Source: Citrus sinensis | Lineage: Eukaryota > Streptophyta > Magnoliopsida > Sapindales > Rutaceae | Direction: 5' to 3' | NCBI RefSeq assembly: GCF_022201045.2 | Contig: NC_068558.1 | Span: forward strand, 41,621,501-41,685,500 | Length of the DNA: 64,000 bases | In this document: piece after piece, positions 34,585 to 47,285 of the stretch | How the letters are laid out: each line of letters begins with the position of its first letter | How positions within the stretch are numbered: position 1 is the stretch's first letter | The notes under the pieces: generated by a model | Seen by the model: the letters and a program-made list of their open reading frames with translations, nothing else | Told to the model about the DNA's origin: nothing | The model's database searches: none | Position numbers and translations under genes: made by a program

Positions 34585-35380
34585 GGGAAATTATCAGCCA
34601 TTACCTTTAAATGACACAAGTATTAAATGTGCTACAACATTTTTCGCTTATATCACTCGTATACCCTAAGTTGACAAAAGAGTTATGGCGTCCACCTTTT
34701 CGTTTACTACCGTTAAGAACTTAACATAATTTGAGCAAAATAACTATTTTACCCTTTAAACTCAAAATGAGGTAAAAAGACAAATTTGCCTTGAAAATTA
34801 ATGTAAATTTTCAATACATTATTTTTATTATTTTGTTCTAAACAATACATTTTTTGATTAAAAAAATATGAATTATTAATGGTACATATTATTAACAATT
34901 ATCCATAAAAAATATTCATCTTATACCATAAAAAATTATTAACAACATATTATTTACAATTATACATATTATACCATAAAAAATTCAAGTTGGAGCTTGG
35001 AGGAGTAGATCGTCAATAATTTAGGTTAAATTTTAGAGGAGTAGATTCGGTTGTAAAGTAGTTTTTTTTAGCAACTATTAATAATTATCCGATAAATGGG
35101 ATGACATGTCATTTTTATCAAAATATATCATATGACATGTCGTTTTTTACTAGGTAAATGGGATGACATGTCGTTTTTTACTAGGTAAATGGGATGACAT
35201 GTCGTTTTTTTAAAAATACTAGATTACCCTTATGATGTCAGCGCTCGCAAACAGCAGTTAACGGATTGGTGGACGGTAGAAGTGTTTTGTCAACTTAGAG
35301 TATACGAGTGATACACTTGAAAAGTGTTGTAGCACGTTTGATACTAGTGTCATTTAAGGGTATATGGCTGATAATTTTCC
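34585..35380. mobile_element. Non-autonomous Mutator-like element nested in the hAT element
   Basis: The ends form long inverted repeats of about 110-130 bp, diverged but easily aligned: GGGAAATTATCAGCCAT at the left against GGAAAATTATCAGCCAT as the reverse complement of the right. Shared inner blocks include AAATGACAC, GTGCTACAACA, ATCACTCGTATAC and TAAGTTGACAAAA. A perfect 9-bp duplication TTCTATTTT flanks it (34576-34584 and 35381-35389), which is diagnostic for Mutator-type insertion. The interior of ~550 bp is AT-rich and non-coding and holds a 31-bp tandem repeat. Copy 2 of the host element carries the single, empty target site at 51916-51924. Confidence 0.9.
35101..35210. repeat. 31-bp tandem repeat inside the MULE
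   Basis: Two full identical 31-bp units (35132-35162 and 35163-35193) and a partial third unit to 35210 each start ATGACATGTCG. A diverged related unit precedes them at about 35094-35120. Each unit contains the 8-bp palindrome GACATGTC. Confidence 0.85.
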
Positions 35381-35905
35381 TTCTATTTTTTCTATATTTT
35401 TTTATTACTGCTCTTATCCTTTTTAAATTTAATTTAATTTTTATTTTTTGTATTGATTTTGGCTTGAATAATTAGAAAAAAAATTGTTTGTTTAATTATT
35501 TTTTTTTTAATTTGAAAAGCATGTCAACTAAAAAATATACATCAGGATCATAACAGGTAAGAGCAATGATTTAAAGTTCACGGGATGATTACGGTTATGG
35601 CTGATGAAGTTTTAGAGCATCTTAAGGAGCTGGAATTTGTGGAAGACAAAGTTAGTTAATATTCATGTAAAAATAAATAGATATTTTTCCAACTATTATT
35701 TTTTTATTTTTTATAGATCTTGTTAATAATTGTTGTAATTCAAGATATTGTTGAATATTGTTGAATTTTGAGCTACTTGATGTTGTTGTGAGAGTTTCTT
35801 GAGCTATTTAATATTCTTGTGAGAGTTGATATTTTAACATCAGAATGCCTAAAATAAAATTTCGCCTAAAGCCCCCAATTGGTTAAAGCCGGCCCTGATC
35901 ATAAT

Positions 35906-37341
35906 CTTAACTTCTCCTTTTTTTTCCCGTTTTCTCAATTTAAAATGCTTATTATCGATCATCATCTTTGAATTATCTTGGTCCAGCTATTAGAAAATTC
36001 ACAGAACAAACACATGATCCGATGGTATATCATACTGGTGGCCCTCGTCGCGTTTCATTTAAAAATCCACTTACATTATTTTGAAAGAATTATTTAGCCT
36101 TTTTTATTTTTATTGGAATATTATAAACACTTCTAGAAGGTGCAAGGGTGCTGTGATGTATCTTTAGCGCGATCCATGTTGCCGGTAGATTTTTTTTTTT
36201 ATATAATTTTTAACGATGAATAAACCGTTGATGTTTCTAAATTGATATTTTTGGTACAAGATGTTGATGGTTGTGTTTTGTAAACTTTCGTAGAACTATG
36301 GTGTGACGTGTTAACTTATTTTAGACGTGAACTCATGATCTTTGTATATTTATTTAAATTTATATTTAAGAGAAAAGAGGCAAAGATCATTACCTTGATT
36401 TGTCATCATTAATCTTTTACTGCTGAGCTTTTATATAGCCCCTCCTTTGTTCAGATTCACTGCAAATCATAGTTTTAAGTCTTCAACAATGTAACAAACA
36501 CACACAAGCAAGAAGGGAGAGAGATGGTTTTTTACATTCTTAACCAAATATTTAAAAAATGAGGGAACAGTAACTCTCAATGGGCGGAGTTACTTTAATA
36601 CTATAGCCGCATGTAGGAACAATCATGTGTTAGTAAAACATTACTCAGTATTATTATGAGTTAAAATAACGCAATTAGATTTGTTAATATAATATTTTAT
36701 CATAAAATAAAAGAGCTTATCAAAATTGCTACCTAATATTTAATATTAGTCATGTATTAACCTAATAAAATACAAAATAATTAAAATGATTTCTATTAAA
36801 TATTTAAATGTTATTTAATTTTAAATTTAATAATAATAAATTATTTTTATATTAAATCTTTATTTAATTATTTCGTAGATTGGATATAATTATAAATTTT
36901 AATCCGCAAACCAATATGTAAAATAATAAATTTGATATATATTGAACTAAATCCTCATCCAATCCACAAACGCATAAATTAAAATTAGATTAAATTGTAT
37001 TAATTCATAATTTGAATTAAAAATTTATAATCCGTATCATCAGTAATCGAATATAAATTAATGTTCTATTGACAAAATCCGACCTGCCAACGGCACCCAT
37101 ATCTATTCTTATTCATTTATACGAGAATCTCCCGAGATGAAATAAGCGAATCTCGTATCTTGAGACTTGAGAGACCATCACATCAAGCCACGTGTACACA
37201 AAACTCCTGGTCCTCACTTCATGCTCAAAGGCCGGACAAATCCTGAGAGTACTTAAAAACCAACCCCAAACCAGCAGAGGCAGCAGAGTCGAGTTCGTAG
37301 CTGTGAGCCTGCTCACTGTCACCCGACACGAATTTCAAAAT
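35906..37341. other. Intergenic DNA and upstream region of the DedA-like gene
   Basis: AT-rich DNA with no supported gene up to about 37090. From there, base composition becomes balanced and a frame in phase with the DedA-like start is open upstream (from 37192), so the promoter or 5' UTR is probably within about 250 bases of 37342. Confidence 0.5.
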
Positions 37342-40297
37342 ATGGCTTTAGTTGCGATTTTAACGCATGGGCAACCCTTAAACTCTGCGAAACCAACACC
37401 AAAGCTCTCCAATCTTCCACCTATAAAGCGCACGCCAAACTCGTGCTCATTCAATAATTTCTCTAACACTAGCAGAGAGTTTCTCTATGAAAAGATTACA
37501 AATTTTTGCACTTTTCAATTCTTCAAACAACCCACTTTCAGGTTAGTATTTATTTGATCACTATATAATCTGTTCTGCTTGAGGCTTTAGTTTTCTATTC
37601 GGGAACATTTCTTGCATTTGACGTTACATAATAATCAGGATTAGAAGCTTTAATAGTGAGGGTGATGAAAATTATGTGCCTGAAGATAGCCCAGATGAAC
37701 AAGATCAGCGTGCTAATGATGAGATACTTAAGAACAAAACAGTTGAAACCTCTGGTTTCGGGAGTTCATTTCTGGCTAAATTAACAATTGCTGTTGGGGT
37801 AGCTGCAACCATCACATTCTTATCTATTGGCCTCAAGCCGCCTAATCTTGGAACATCTTTTGGAGTTCAACGCCTCGCTGAAGGATCATCATCCTCTTTA
37901 GCTATGGCAGCCCCTTCTGGTTTTAGTTTCAAGGTCTTCGGATATAAGTTCATACTTCCAGAATATGCCCCAGGGTATGCTGTTGCTCCACTCTCAATAA
38001 CTTGTTTATGTGAATACTCATAGAAACATAAACATTAATTGCTGAAATGCAAGTGCCCTCCTGAAATGCCGCATTTTGCAGATGGATTTACTTTTGGTTG
38101 CTTATGGCTGCTGGCAGTGGACTTTTCGTTAGTGAAGAGGCATTAAATATCTGGGTCTGTCCTTTGTATTGGTACTTGTGTTTTGCTGACGCGGTGGTTA
38201 TATCTTTGGGGTTTGTTTGACTTCCAGTTAAATTTAGGTGGTGCTTTAAATAGGTTTATAGTTCGGTTGAACTTAAATAGCTGAGCTTCTTGTATTGTAG
38301 GTAAGCATATCTTTAGCTCGATTGCTGACTTTGGATGGCACGTGGCTGTCTTTTGCTGAATCTTTCTCCAGAAATGCCCCATACATTGTGTCCACTGTTC
38401 TGTGGGTATACTGGTTAGTGGTAGCACAATCTAGTCCACTGTTCTTTATTTATTTAATTTCTAATACACTTTATGGATCCTTCCATGGTGATAACTTTAT
38501 GTTCAAGGTCAAGGTTTTATTGGCTTTCGAGGCTTACACCTGATGGTTGAAGGTGAAGCTCGAAGGAAAATCTTGAGCCAATTTAAGGTTCAGTATGGTC
38601 ATTGGATGCCATTAAAACATTATATTTGATTCGTTAGGTTGTGTCCAATGCAAGTGTTTGATACATTGCTTATGGAAATTATATGAGGTTATGATTGATT
38701 TTCTGCATTTTATTTTCCTTGTTTTGGCATTGGAACTTTGGTTATTCTTAGATTAATAATTTCATTTTAAACATGGCAACTTGAATCTTCAGGGGAGTTT
38801 GTATTAGTGATATGATACCATTTTACCTCGGCAAGCTTTTCACTAAAAGCGGGGCATCCGATGATGTTTGTTCCAAGGTTTGTTCTGTTCACCTTGTTTT
38901 AACTGATTCTTCAGTGCTAATGCACTTGCAAATACTTACCTCCTTTTCCAAATAGTTACCAAATAGTCATATCAGCTTTTCCAAAAGTAGTTACATGCAA
39001 TTATCTGTCTTTGTGATTGCAAGATAATGATTAATATGTTGACTTGATGTGGATGATGACTAAAGTTAGGGATCAGTAAAGAGAAGGCGTTGAGCATCAC
39101 TCAGTCTGTGCAAAAGTATGGCAATCTGATAGGCTTTGGTGAGTTAAAGAGTCTTGTCAATTTTGTGTGTGCCTAGAAAATAAATATGTTAACACTTTGC
39201 TATATGACTCTCGAAATGGCCATTGACTTCTTGCATTTAAATTTGAAATATCTATTCATAGTAGTTTTGTGCAAGTTGGCATGGTTATTCTTGCTAAATG
39301 TGGAAATGTACCAACTAAATCCACTTAATAATCTCTCAGCTCCATGGTGTCATACAAGGTTTGATTACTTGTGTGTGTTTGTTATACAGAGTGCAATGAG
39401 TAACTGCCATCTGAGTTATCCTTTGTTAGAATTGAGCCAGAGATATTATCCCGAGATTTTTTGGTTATATTAAACTTGCTTCTCTTAGATTGTCTTAAGG
39501 TTTACGTTGAATTGTTGTGCCCTTATTTGGCAGCAAAGATATTTTTTAAAGGAGTATTGAGCGTAATGCGTAAAATTGCTTATTAATTTTTTTTTGAATT
39601 ATGTGTTATTTGTGTATTATGATCTTCAGTAGAACGATTTTCCCTCGGAGTGAGGAATCCAACAGCTTTCCTAGCTGGGACCATGGTATGTTGTAATTTT
39701 TTTGTTAATTAAAATTAAAAATCTAGTATTGACAGATTTGCGATGCAAGTATAACATGGTGATAAGAACTGACACAGTTCAATTTGAACGCAGGGTATAC
39801 CTCCTGATTGCTTCTTTGCTGGAGTTTGTTGTGGTGGTTTACTCACTCTTCCAATTCAGGTAAGTCTGATTCTGTTGGAAATTTTGCAGTGATGATAAAT
39901 GGAGGGTACAGACAGCCGTGGACTTACTCTATTACTTTATTCAATTTTAAAAGCACATCTCAAATAATGATATGTTGTGATATTCCAATCTAGCTAATCA
40001 ACATTGCTTTAAGTTTTACTACTTGGGTGACTAATGCTGTAATGCTGCCTTGTTCTTTTTGTTCTCTGGGTTCAGTTGGTGATTGGATTTCTACTGAGGG
40101 AGCGCCCTGTGTTTGCCCTCGCTACAGTTGCAACAGTAGTGGTAAAACAAAAGTTTCCTATTCTCGAGCAGTGCTGATTTTATAAATACAGGTATCTAAT
40201 GTTAAAAAACATACAGGGAATTTGGACTGTGTTTCCTTATGCTGTAGCTGCTTCAACGGCGATATTCCTTTACTTGCGACACCGTTACTCTACTTAG
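37342..40297 (+). CDS. DedA/SNARE-associated-type membrane protein, probably plastid-targeted
   Basis: Ten exons join in frame: 37342-37541, 37639-37974, 38082-38154, 38301-38413, 38793-38877, 39066-39138, 39630-39685, 39794-39859, 40076-40141 and 40217-40297 (382 aa). DedA proteins are polytopic membrane proteins linked to lipid scrambling and membrane homeostasis. The first ~90 residues are Ser/Thr/Asn/Lys-rich and poor in acids, which resembles a chloroplast transit peptide. A first membrane segment follows (LAKLTIAVGVAATITFLSIG), then others (WIYFWLLMAAGSGLFV, YIVSTVLWVYWGVCISDMIP). The DedA core contains YGNLIGFVERFSLGVRNPTA then FLAGTMGIPPDCFFAGVCCG, matching the family pattern of an Arg-bearing re-entrant loop and Gly-rich helix. 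The ATG at 37342 is preferred over an in-frame upstream ATG at 37192 because MALVAILTHG begins a transit-like sequence. The closest Arabidopsis gene is not certain. Confidence 0.8.
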
Positions 40298-40989
40298 TCC
40301 TGCTCAAACTGTGTTCAACTCGAAGATTCAATAGAAGCTATCAATTCTGTAAGCTAGGGAAATTCCAGATTTTTTTTCTTTTAAATTATATTTTGGATGG
40401 TAGTTACAGTCATTGTTGAATAACAATCCTTGCCTGCTCTCTGCATTTTTTATTTTCAGTTTTAATTATTTTATGGGTAAATTTTACTCTTGTAAACAAT
40501 GTGAAAGTGATTCATATATTATAAGATTTAATGTTGTAAAAAGTCGGTGTATAGCCAGCACATCTGATCACATTGCCAAGTTTGGGATTGTAAATTATAG
40601 TTATTTCTTGAATTGGTGGCCGAGAAAATTAACAGAACCAAATTAAAGAGAGGGAAAAAAAGAATTTCAGCTTGCTTATGCATTGCATTTTCCTGGCATT
40701 TGGAAATCAACCAGAAAGTGAAAAGCAAGCTGCAAGTGATATACTCGTTGAATTTAAAGATGCTGCTTGCTATTGACAGTACATACACATATATTGATAA
40801 TAAACAGATCGTGAACATAATCTTGTGCTGAATAAGTTACTATATATTGGCTTTATACTAGCCCGTCTGAAAAATATGTTTAGCATGAACACTACAAATT
40901 CCCACTTTTGTATTTGCATACTCCACGGCGCAGAGCAAAAAGGATTCATATGAGTTGTATCCTTTGTTTGAAAGTATTGTTTCCGGAGA
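40298..40989. other. Convergent 3' regions of the DedA-like and receptor kinase genes
   Basis: This 692-bp space lies between two stop codons that face each other. It is AT-rich and should contain both 3' UTRs and polyadenylation signals (for example AATAAA at about 40799 on the plus strand). No additional gene is seen. Confidence 0.6.
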
Positions 40990-43900
40990 TCAACTTGTAT
41001 GTCCATGAGCTGCAAGATATGAAAGCTGAATGCTGTAGGCTTCTTTCAGCTCTGCCAATATCTCTGCAATAGTTGGCCTCAGCGACGCGTCTCTTTCGAC
41101 AGATCTCACTGCAATTAAGGCTGCCTTTTTCATACTCTCCACGTCGAAGCTTCCTTTTAAGCTATCGTCTACAATCTCAAATTCACCTGCCTGAAAGTAG
41201 GGCTTGGCCTGCAGTTGAAGCAGAACACGATGGCATAAACTCATGGCGTGTGGTGTACAAACATACCTCCATAAACTAGCAGATGGAAATGGAAGAAGTT
41301 CAATTACCCATAACACCAAATTGAAGGAATCTGGAGTTCCAGAGTGACTCAATGGCTCTCGCCCGCAAATGAGCTCCAAAAGAACAACACCAAAGCTGTA
41401 GACATCACTTTTCTCTGTAAGCTGTTGAGTGGAGTAGTACCTGTCAAAAATAAATGGACAAAAAAACAAGTCAAACATATTTACCATACATGCCATCCTT
41501 AATCTAAAAGCTAAATTGCTAAAATCTTACTCAGGATCGAGATAGCCGGCCGTGCCTTTCACAACAGTGGTTACATGAGTTGCATCAGCCTGAATTACTT
41601 GTTTCGAGAGTCCAAAGTCACAAACCTTGGCATTCATATCCTTGTCCAACAGGATATTACTGCATTTGACGTCACGGTGTATGATTCGTGGTTCACTTCC
41701 ATTGTGCAGATAATCCAGCCCTTCAAAAAGATTGAGATTTCAATAATGAAATGTAGATCTCTTAGGCAATAATGGTTTGGATAAGAAAAGAACGATCTTC
41801 TAAGTGCTGTAAAGCCTCATTCAGCCACCAGGTCTAAAAGTTGTAACCAAGGAAACTTGGATTTCAAGTTTCTTTCCTATATAAGGATTAATAATGTATT
41901 TTTAACAGATACCTACAGTTGAAAATGCACAGAAATGGATAAATGGACATACCTTTCGCAGCATCAACAGCGATTTTAAGTCTGCGAACCCAGCTTAGTG
42001 AAAATTTTTTACTATTTGAACCTGAATGAAACATCAGTAATAAAATCGTTTCCCCCTTTTTTTTTGTCATAGCATAGCATACCATAAAAATTCTTCATAT
42101 AATTAATGCATGCATAGCATACCATAAAGGTGATCAGCCAATGATCCGCCAGGTAGATACTCGTAGACTAGTATTTGCTGCTTTGCCTCATAACAAAACC
42201 CTTCCAAACATACCAGATTTTGGTGGCGAATTTGTGACAAGAGATGCACCTACAGGCAATGGAAGAACAAGAAGCAAATCCCACACTCTTAACTCAAGTT
42301 TAACAGGCAAGGAAGAATTAGTCCTTTTAGCTTTGAAGTACAAATGCAGGTAACTCATGCACACACACATGCACACCGAGGAAAAACAATAATGGAAGAG
42401 GATTTCACAATGAACCTCATTTATAAAAGAATCAGCACCCAGTTGAGTTCGGTCAAATCGCACTTTCACAGCTACTTGTTTGCCGTCTGAAAGCTTTCCA
42501 AGGTAAACAGATCCAAAACTTCCGCGGCCTATAACCTCCTTCAAGTTGTTGGTAGCTGCTTTAATTTCTTTGTGAGAAAATACTCTTGCTGCATTCCAGT
42601 TTCGCATATCTGTTGCTGCCGCTTAAGAAAGATATAATCTTCATTAAAGAACGAAGCACTAAATTAAGCACCATGACTTTAGCAATATGATATTTCACAT
42701 ACTTGTTGTGTATGAGACTTGATCAGTTGCTCTTCTCCTCACATACAGGAATACAGCTAGAGATACCAGGAGCAAAACAAATAAGGCTCCTCCAGTTGCA
42801 CCAAGTATAATTGCTATATGATCAGACTTAGAGTGCTTCTTGTTGGTGACAACAGTAACTTGCGGTGTCTGAATTGAAGGATTGGATGAAGATGAAACGC
42901 CATTGCACGTCATTGTTGAAAAGGAAAGGCACAGATTCCCTGATGTTCTGCACACAGTTGATGTATCAGAATGCTACAATGTGAAAGATGGTCAATGAAG
43001 GGTTTCAACGTATCAGTTCCATACCTAACTTCCAAGCTGTCCCTATTCAGAGACTGAGGGATGGTACCCTCTAGTTTATTGTTTTCAACATTCCTAAGTA
43101 TTCAGAAGAAGGATTCTTAGTGAATGAGATAAATGACTGTATTCAAATAAAAGCACCATATCTGTTCAGTTTCTGGTTGATGTAATATTATAGGCTCACT
43201 TACAATAGATGAAGGTTCTCCAAATCTCCCAAGCCGTCAGGCAATGTTCCTTGTAAACTATTGTTTTGCAAGTCCCTACATGTTGAAGAATTAAATTCCA
43301 ATTTAGTGTCACCTATAGGGTCAATACATGCCGAACCCATTATATTTCTTTTTATGAAGCATGCTAAAAAATCAAAAAGGAAGAATCCCAAAATAAAGGG
43401 GAAGATTTAAAACTTACAGAACTTGGAGGCTATCCAAGTTCCCCAGACTGGAACCAAAGGATGTTAGCCGATTGAAACTCAGGTTCCTGCAATTTTCAGT
43501 AAGAAAATGGTTATCTAGCTATTTAATTACACAAAAATAGGCCATAAGTTCTCTGCGCCATTACAGTTTCTCAAGATGCTGCAGGCTATCCAAATTCTGT
43601 ATCTCTCCAGTTAGTGATGTGTTGTGCAAATCCCTGTAGCATAAATCACCACGCATAAGTAACGAGTAGATGGAAAATAAAATGAAAATCACAGGTGTCT
43701 AATGAGGTTAAAAGAGGTTACAGCGTTTTAAGATCCAATAAGTCACCGAATGTTGGACTAATCGACCTTAAATTGATGCCTGAAAGCTCCCTGCACAGGG
43801 ATTTATAAGGTGCATATCATTAGATCTTTGGGAAAAACCCTGAGATAAGATTAACCAGCAAAAGAAACTATTATGTACATACAATGATGTAACAAGATTT

Positions 43901-45526
43901 CCTTCACATCCAACATGATCCCATGATTTGGGAGAGCATGGATCATCCTGCCATCCCAAATCTAAACCAGTAGACTGCTCAATAACCTGAAGTGCAGAAA
44001 CTGCAACAGATCAAGATGAACGAGTGAATGAGGTCAGTTCAGTCCAGTTGGATAAAATAATCAAGTCTGCACTACCTAAAGGAAATGGCATGATACCTGT
44101 TGTTGAGGACGTTTCTGGTGGAATATCAAGAATTTCATATACCTCAAGTGCATTGACCTGAGGGTAGAACTTGATACTCTTAATTGTGATGTTCAAACTC
44201 TTTATTCCCTTCCATGTAAAATATAGGGCACCTGCTTCTGAGCTTCTCACTGTATAATTTGATTCTGCAATATCTCCATTTATTAGTACTTCAAAGGTAG
44301 GTGAGACAGGAAGAATCCCGGCAAAATAGAGGACAATGTAGTAATCCGCAAGAGTATCTACAGGAAAGTTGTAAGTCATCACATCTCTTCGTGCCAGAAC
44401 TCTCGCAGTTTGAAGAACAGCAGCTGGAGGACTCTCTTGAATACTTGAGGAACTGAAGCCGACTAAGAGATTGAACCCTGTTGACACATGAAATGGTGCG
44501 TAGTCCTCATCAGCATCCCATATCCGATCATATGGATCCGAAGGGTACCTGTTTAAACTCAAAGTGATCAGAATAACTTACACAATATTCTTTCAAGCAT
44601 TATGTGCGGAAAGGGTGATTAAAACTCAAAAGTTATTACCTGATAGAGCCATTGGTGTAACCACTGTTGATGCGATATCTCTTCCTAAGCAACTTATTTG
44701 GGGAATCTCCCGTGCCATTACGGTAAGCTCCTTGCGGAAGTGGACGGATTTCAAGTGAAGATATAACAGGCGATCCACCATCTGGAACTCGGTGAAGACA
44801 AAACAAGATCGTGTCCTTAATAGTTGGCCACACAAACTCTTCAATCCGTGGATCATCGGAGGCAAGGATTATAGCACTGGTGACAGCTGTCCCAAGAGAG
44901 ACAGAGAATGACGGAGGTTTATTTAGTCCATCGTAGTTCTTGTACAAAAATTTGGCTCTAACAAGAACCAATGAGGACACATTCTTGACAGGCAGCCTAT
45001 AACATGTTCGGCCTTGAGAATCTGGGAAAAATCGAACCGCGGCACGAGTTGATGAGGTGCCATCGACGTAATCAATAGTAGTTGTGTTGCCTGTGTTAAT
45101 GTATTCACGGTCCGAGGTCCATGAAATGTTGGATGAATCAACAAAGTTTGCAGTTCCACCACAAGATAGACTCAAGAAACCTGCGACATACACACATCAA
45201 ACAAAGAAATGTCTGAAGTCCAAACCATCTCTTCTACTCATCAGCTGATAGCTTATTGCTTTTGATAATGTGAAATGGAAATTTGAAGCATGGAACCTGA
45301 TTTTGTTTTAATGTGGATGTACACTAAATTGATGGTTCTCATTTGTTTTAGTTAGCTTTTAAATTGCATGCATTCGTAGCTTCATTATCTTTACGCAACA
45401 GACATTAAACACTAATAGAAGACAAAAAAGGGTAAACAAACTGCACATACCATCTTGATCACAGAAAGCAACTAGCCAAAAGCCACAAAACAGAATGAAG
45501 CCCACCCAGAAGCACTTCAGGGCCAT
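40990..45526 (-). CDS. Malectin-like/LRR receptor-like serine/threonine kinase (At5g48740-like)
   Basis: Sixteen exons: 45526-45451, 45180-44640, 44548-44097, 44000-43883, 43790-43722, 43633-43565, 43486-43418, 43275-43204, 43093-43025, 42947-42703, 42609-42416, 42249-42123, 42022-41954, 41720-41531, 41440-41308 and 41208-40990, giving 903 aa (Arabidopsis At5g48740, as I recall, is ~895). It has a signal peptide (about 1-23), a malectin-like ectodomain (about 25-355; [20 protein letters not shown]), LRRs (about 395-511), a transmembrane helix ([20 protein letters not shown], about 550-575) and a kinase domain (about 605-880). The kinase is intact: Gly loop [15 protein letters not shown] lysine, HRDVKCSN catalytic loop, DFG and [20 protein letters not shown] activation segment. 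It is an RD kinase and so probably active at the plasma membrane. The ligand is unknown. Confidence 0.92.
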
Positions 45527-47253
45527 AGAAACAGAACCCGCCTGAAAATATATCTCAACAAACTGATGAAGACCTATTTATTCAAAGAAACAGCTGCATT
45601 AAAAAGGCATTAAACGGAACACATCCGTCAAAAGGAAAATGCTAAAACGAGAGTAAGATGGGAAGTGGGATTTTTTTTTTTTTTTCTATGGGGATGACAA
45701 GTTGATGAGAAGTCGGTATGACAATAAGTAAAAAGAAAAGAGCGAATGTAACGGTAAAATTAGAAAAGAAAGGATTAATGATTAAGGCATGGCGAGAGTG
45801 GAATTGATGATTATGATTTCTAAGTAATGCGATGATTGTTTGCTGTCATTGTACATTATACTGCTGCAACAGTAGTGCAGTAGTGGCAGTGGTTGAAAAG
45901 CATCAAGAACAGAGAAGAACACAGCTGTTAAAAGTCCTATTTATCTATCATTAATGTGTTAATCACCATTGACGTGGGTGGGAAGAGAATTAAATTGCCA
46001 TTAGATTAAATGAACGTGTTATTAATAACCAACAGGTGATGCGTTAAATGTTAAATGTCGTGTTACTTGAGAGCCGTGTATGCTGATGTCCTTAGTTTTT
46101 AATTATGGAAGATCAACGATACATAATTGGTTGGATTAGTAGAGGGTGCTTAATGGAGCCGGAATCAACGCAATGATGTATTTCCAGTTCTCTCTTTGGC
46201 ATTGCTTTCAGTTTCAATTTCGTCGTTGTCATATTTCTTTTATGCAAAGTAAAGCAACGCAAAGCTACTTTGATGACTTTTTTTTCCAATAATTTTCCAC
46301 ACTCAGATGCACCGAATGACCTTCACTTTTCATGCATGAATTATGACAAATTCGCCTTTTTGTTCAACTAACGGTACACTCTGAAAAGAAAAACAAATAA
46401 AACTAACAGTGAGGAAAGAGAAATGTTGATCAGGTCACTTTTGTTTGTTGAATCTCCTCTAAATTAATAGAAGTTTCTTTTCAAAAAAAAAAAAAATGCT
46501 TGATGGCATCCTAGAAAGACAAAATTTTAAGGCATTAATTAATTAAAATTCGGGGAACAACATCAAATCAAGCTCATGGCCCAAATTGCTAGAGGCTAGA
46601 GCCTACAGACTACAGGTTGTATTGTTTGGTAATTTCCTTTTTTGACAATTTTTTTTCAGTTTATTTCTGTTTGTTTCTAATTGATTTTCACATTGCACTG
46701 CCACTCATTTGAGAAGCCTTAAGTGGAAACTGACAGGGATTAGTTAGACGTGATATATATATATATATATATAAAGTTTATACCATGTGACTCATTTATT
46801 TATTTAAAAATATTAGTATTCGTTTGCTTCATTCCATTCATACTTGTGTGTGCTTATGGGGCTACTAAGTGTGGCTCTGGGGTTAGGCAAGTATTTATAA
46901 ATCATAATATCGATTAAAATGGTTGTGTTGTGGTCAGAAATTTTTGAACCATGCATAGTTTGGTGTTTTAGATTTTGAAACTGTATTTATTTATTCATTT
47001 CTCATTGGTTGTCTGCAGCAAAGACACACAGCATGGCAAATCTTGTAGTTGTATCTTGGAGACTCAGAGTCCCATGCATGTCAACGTCGTTATCATTGTA
47101 TGATGATTTATGATTTCTCTATTAAGGATGAATCAGATTTTCAAGTGGAGATTGTTATCTTACGTAATTATGTAAAAAATAAGATTTTTTATTAATTTTT
47201 TGATAAAAATTTAACGATTGTAAAAATATAAGATAATAAAATTATTTTATTTG

Positions 47254-47285
47254 CACAACTGTTGGATTTTTATCCAACAGTTGTG
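47254..47285. repeat. Perfect 14-bp inverted repeat with a TTTT loop
   Basis: CACAACTGTTGGAT and ATCCAACAGTTGTG are perfect complements separated by TTTT. The surroundings are AT-rich and non-coding. It could be the centre of a decayed MITE or a chance hairpin; no flanking target duplication was found. Confidence 0.7.

Larger units (their letters stand above)
34020..35897. mobile_element. Non-autonomous hAT element, copy 1, interrupted by a MULE
   Basis: Terminal inverted repeats are CAGTGGCAGCTTTA at the left and TAAAGCCGGCCCTG at the right (the reverse complement begins CAGGGCCGGCTTTA). Perfect 8-bp target duplications ATCATAAT flank it at 34012-34019 and 35898-35905. Apart from the nested insertion at 34585-35380, the element is nearly collinear with copy 2 at 51348-52423. 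A short frame at 35521 starts MSTKK and stops after ten codons; it resembles the beginning of TTF-type hAT transposases, so the element probably derives from an autonomous parent by internal loss. Confidence 0.88.

Noticed and set aside
37192-37341. Upstream in-frame ATG for the DedA-like protein
   Set aside because: The added 50 residues do not resemble a transit peptide start, while MALVAILTHG at 37342 does; the upstream stretch is more likely 5' UTR.
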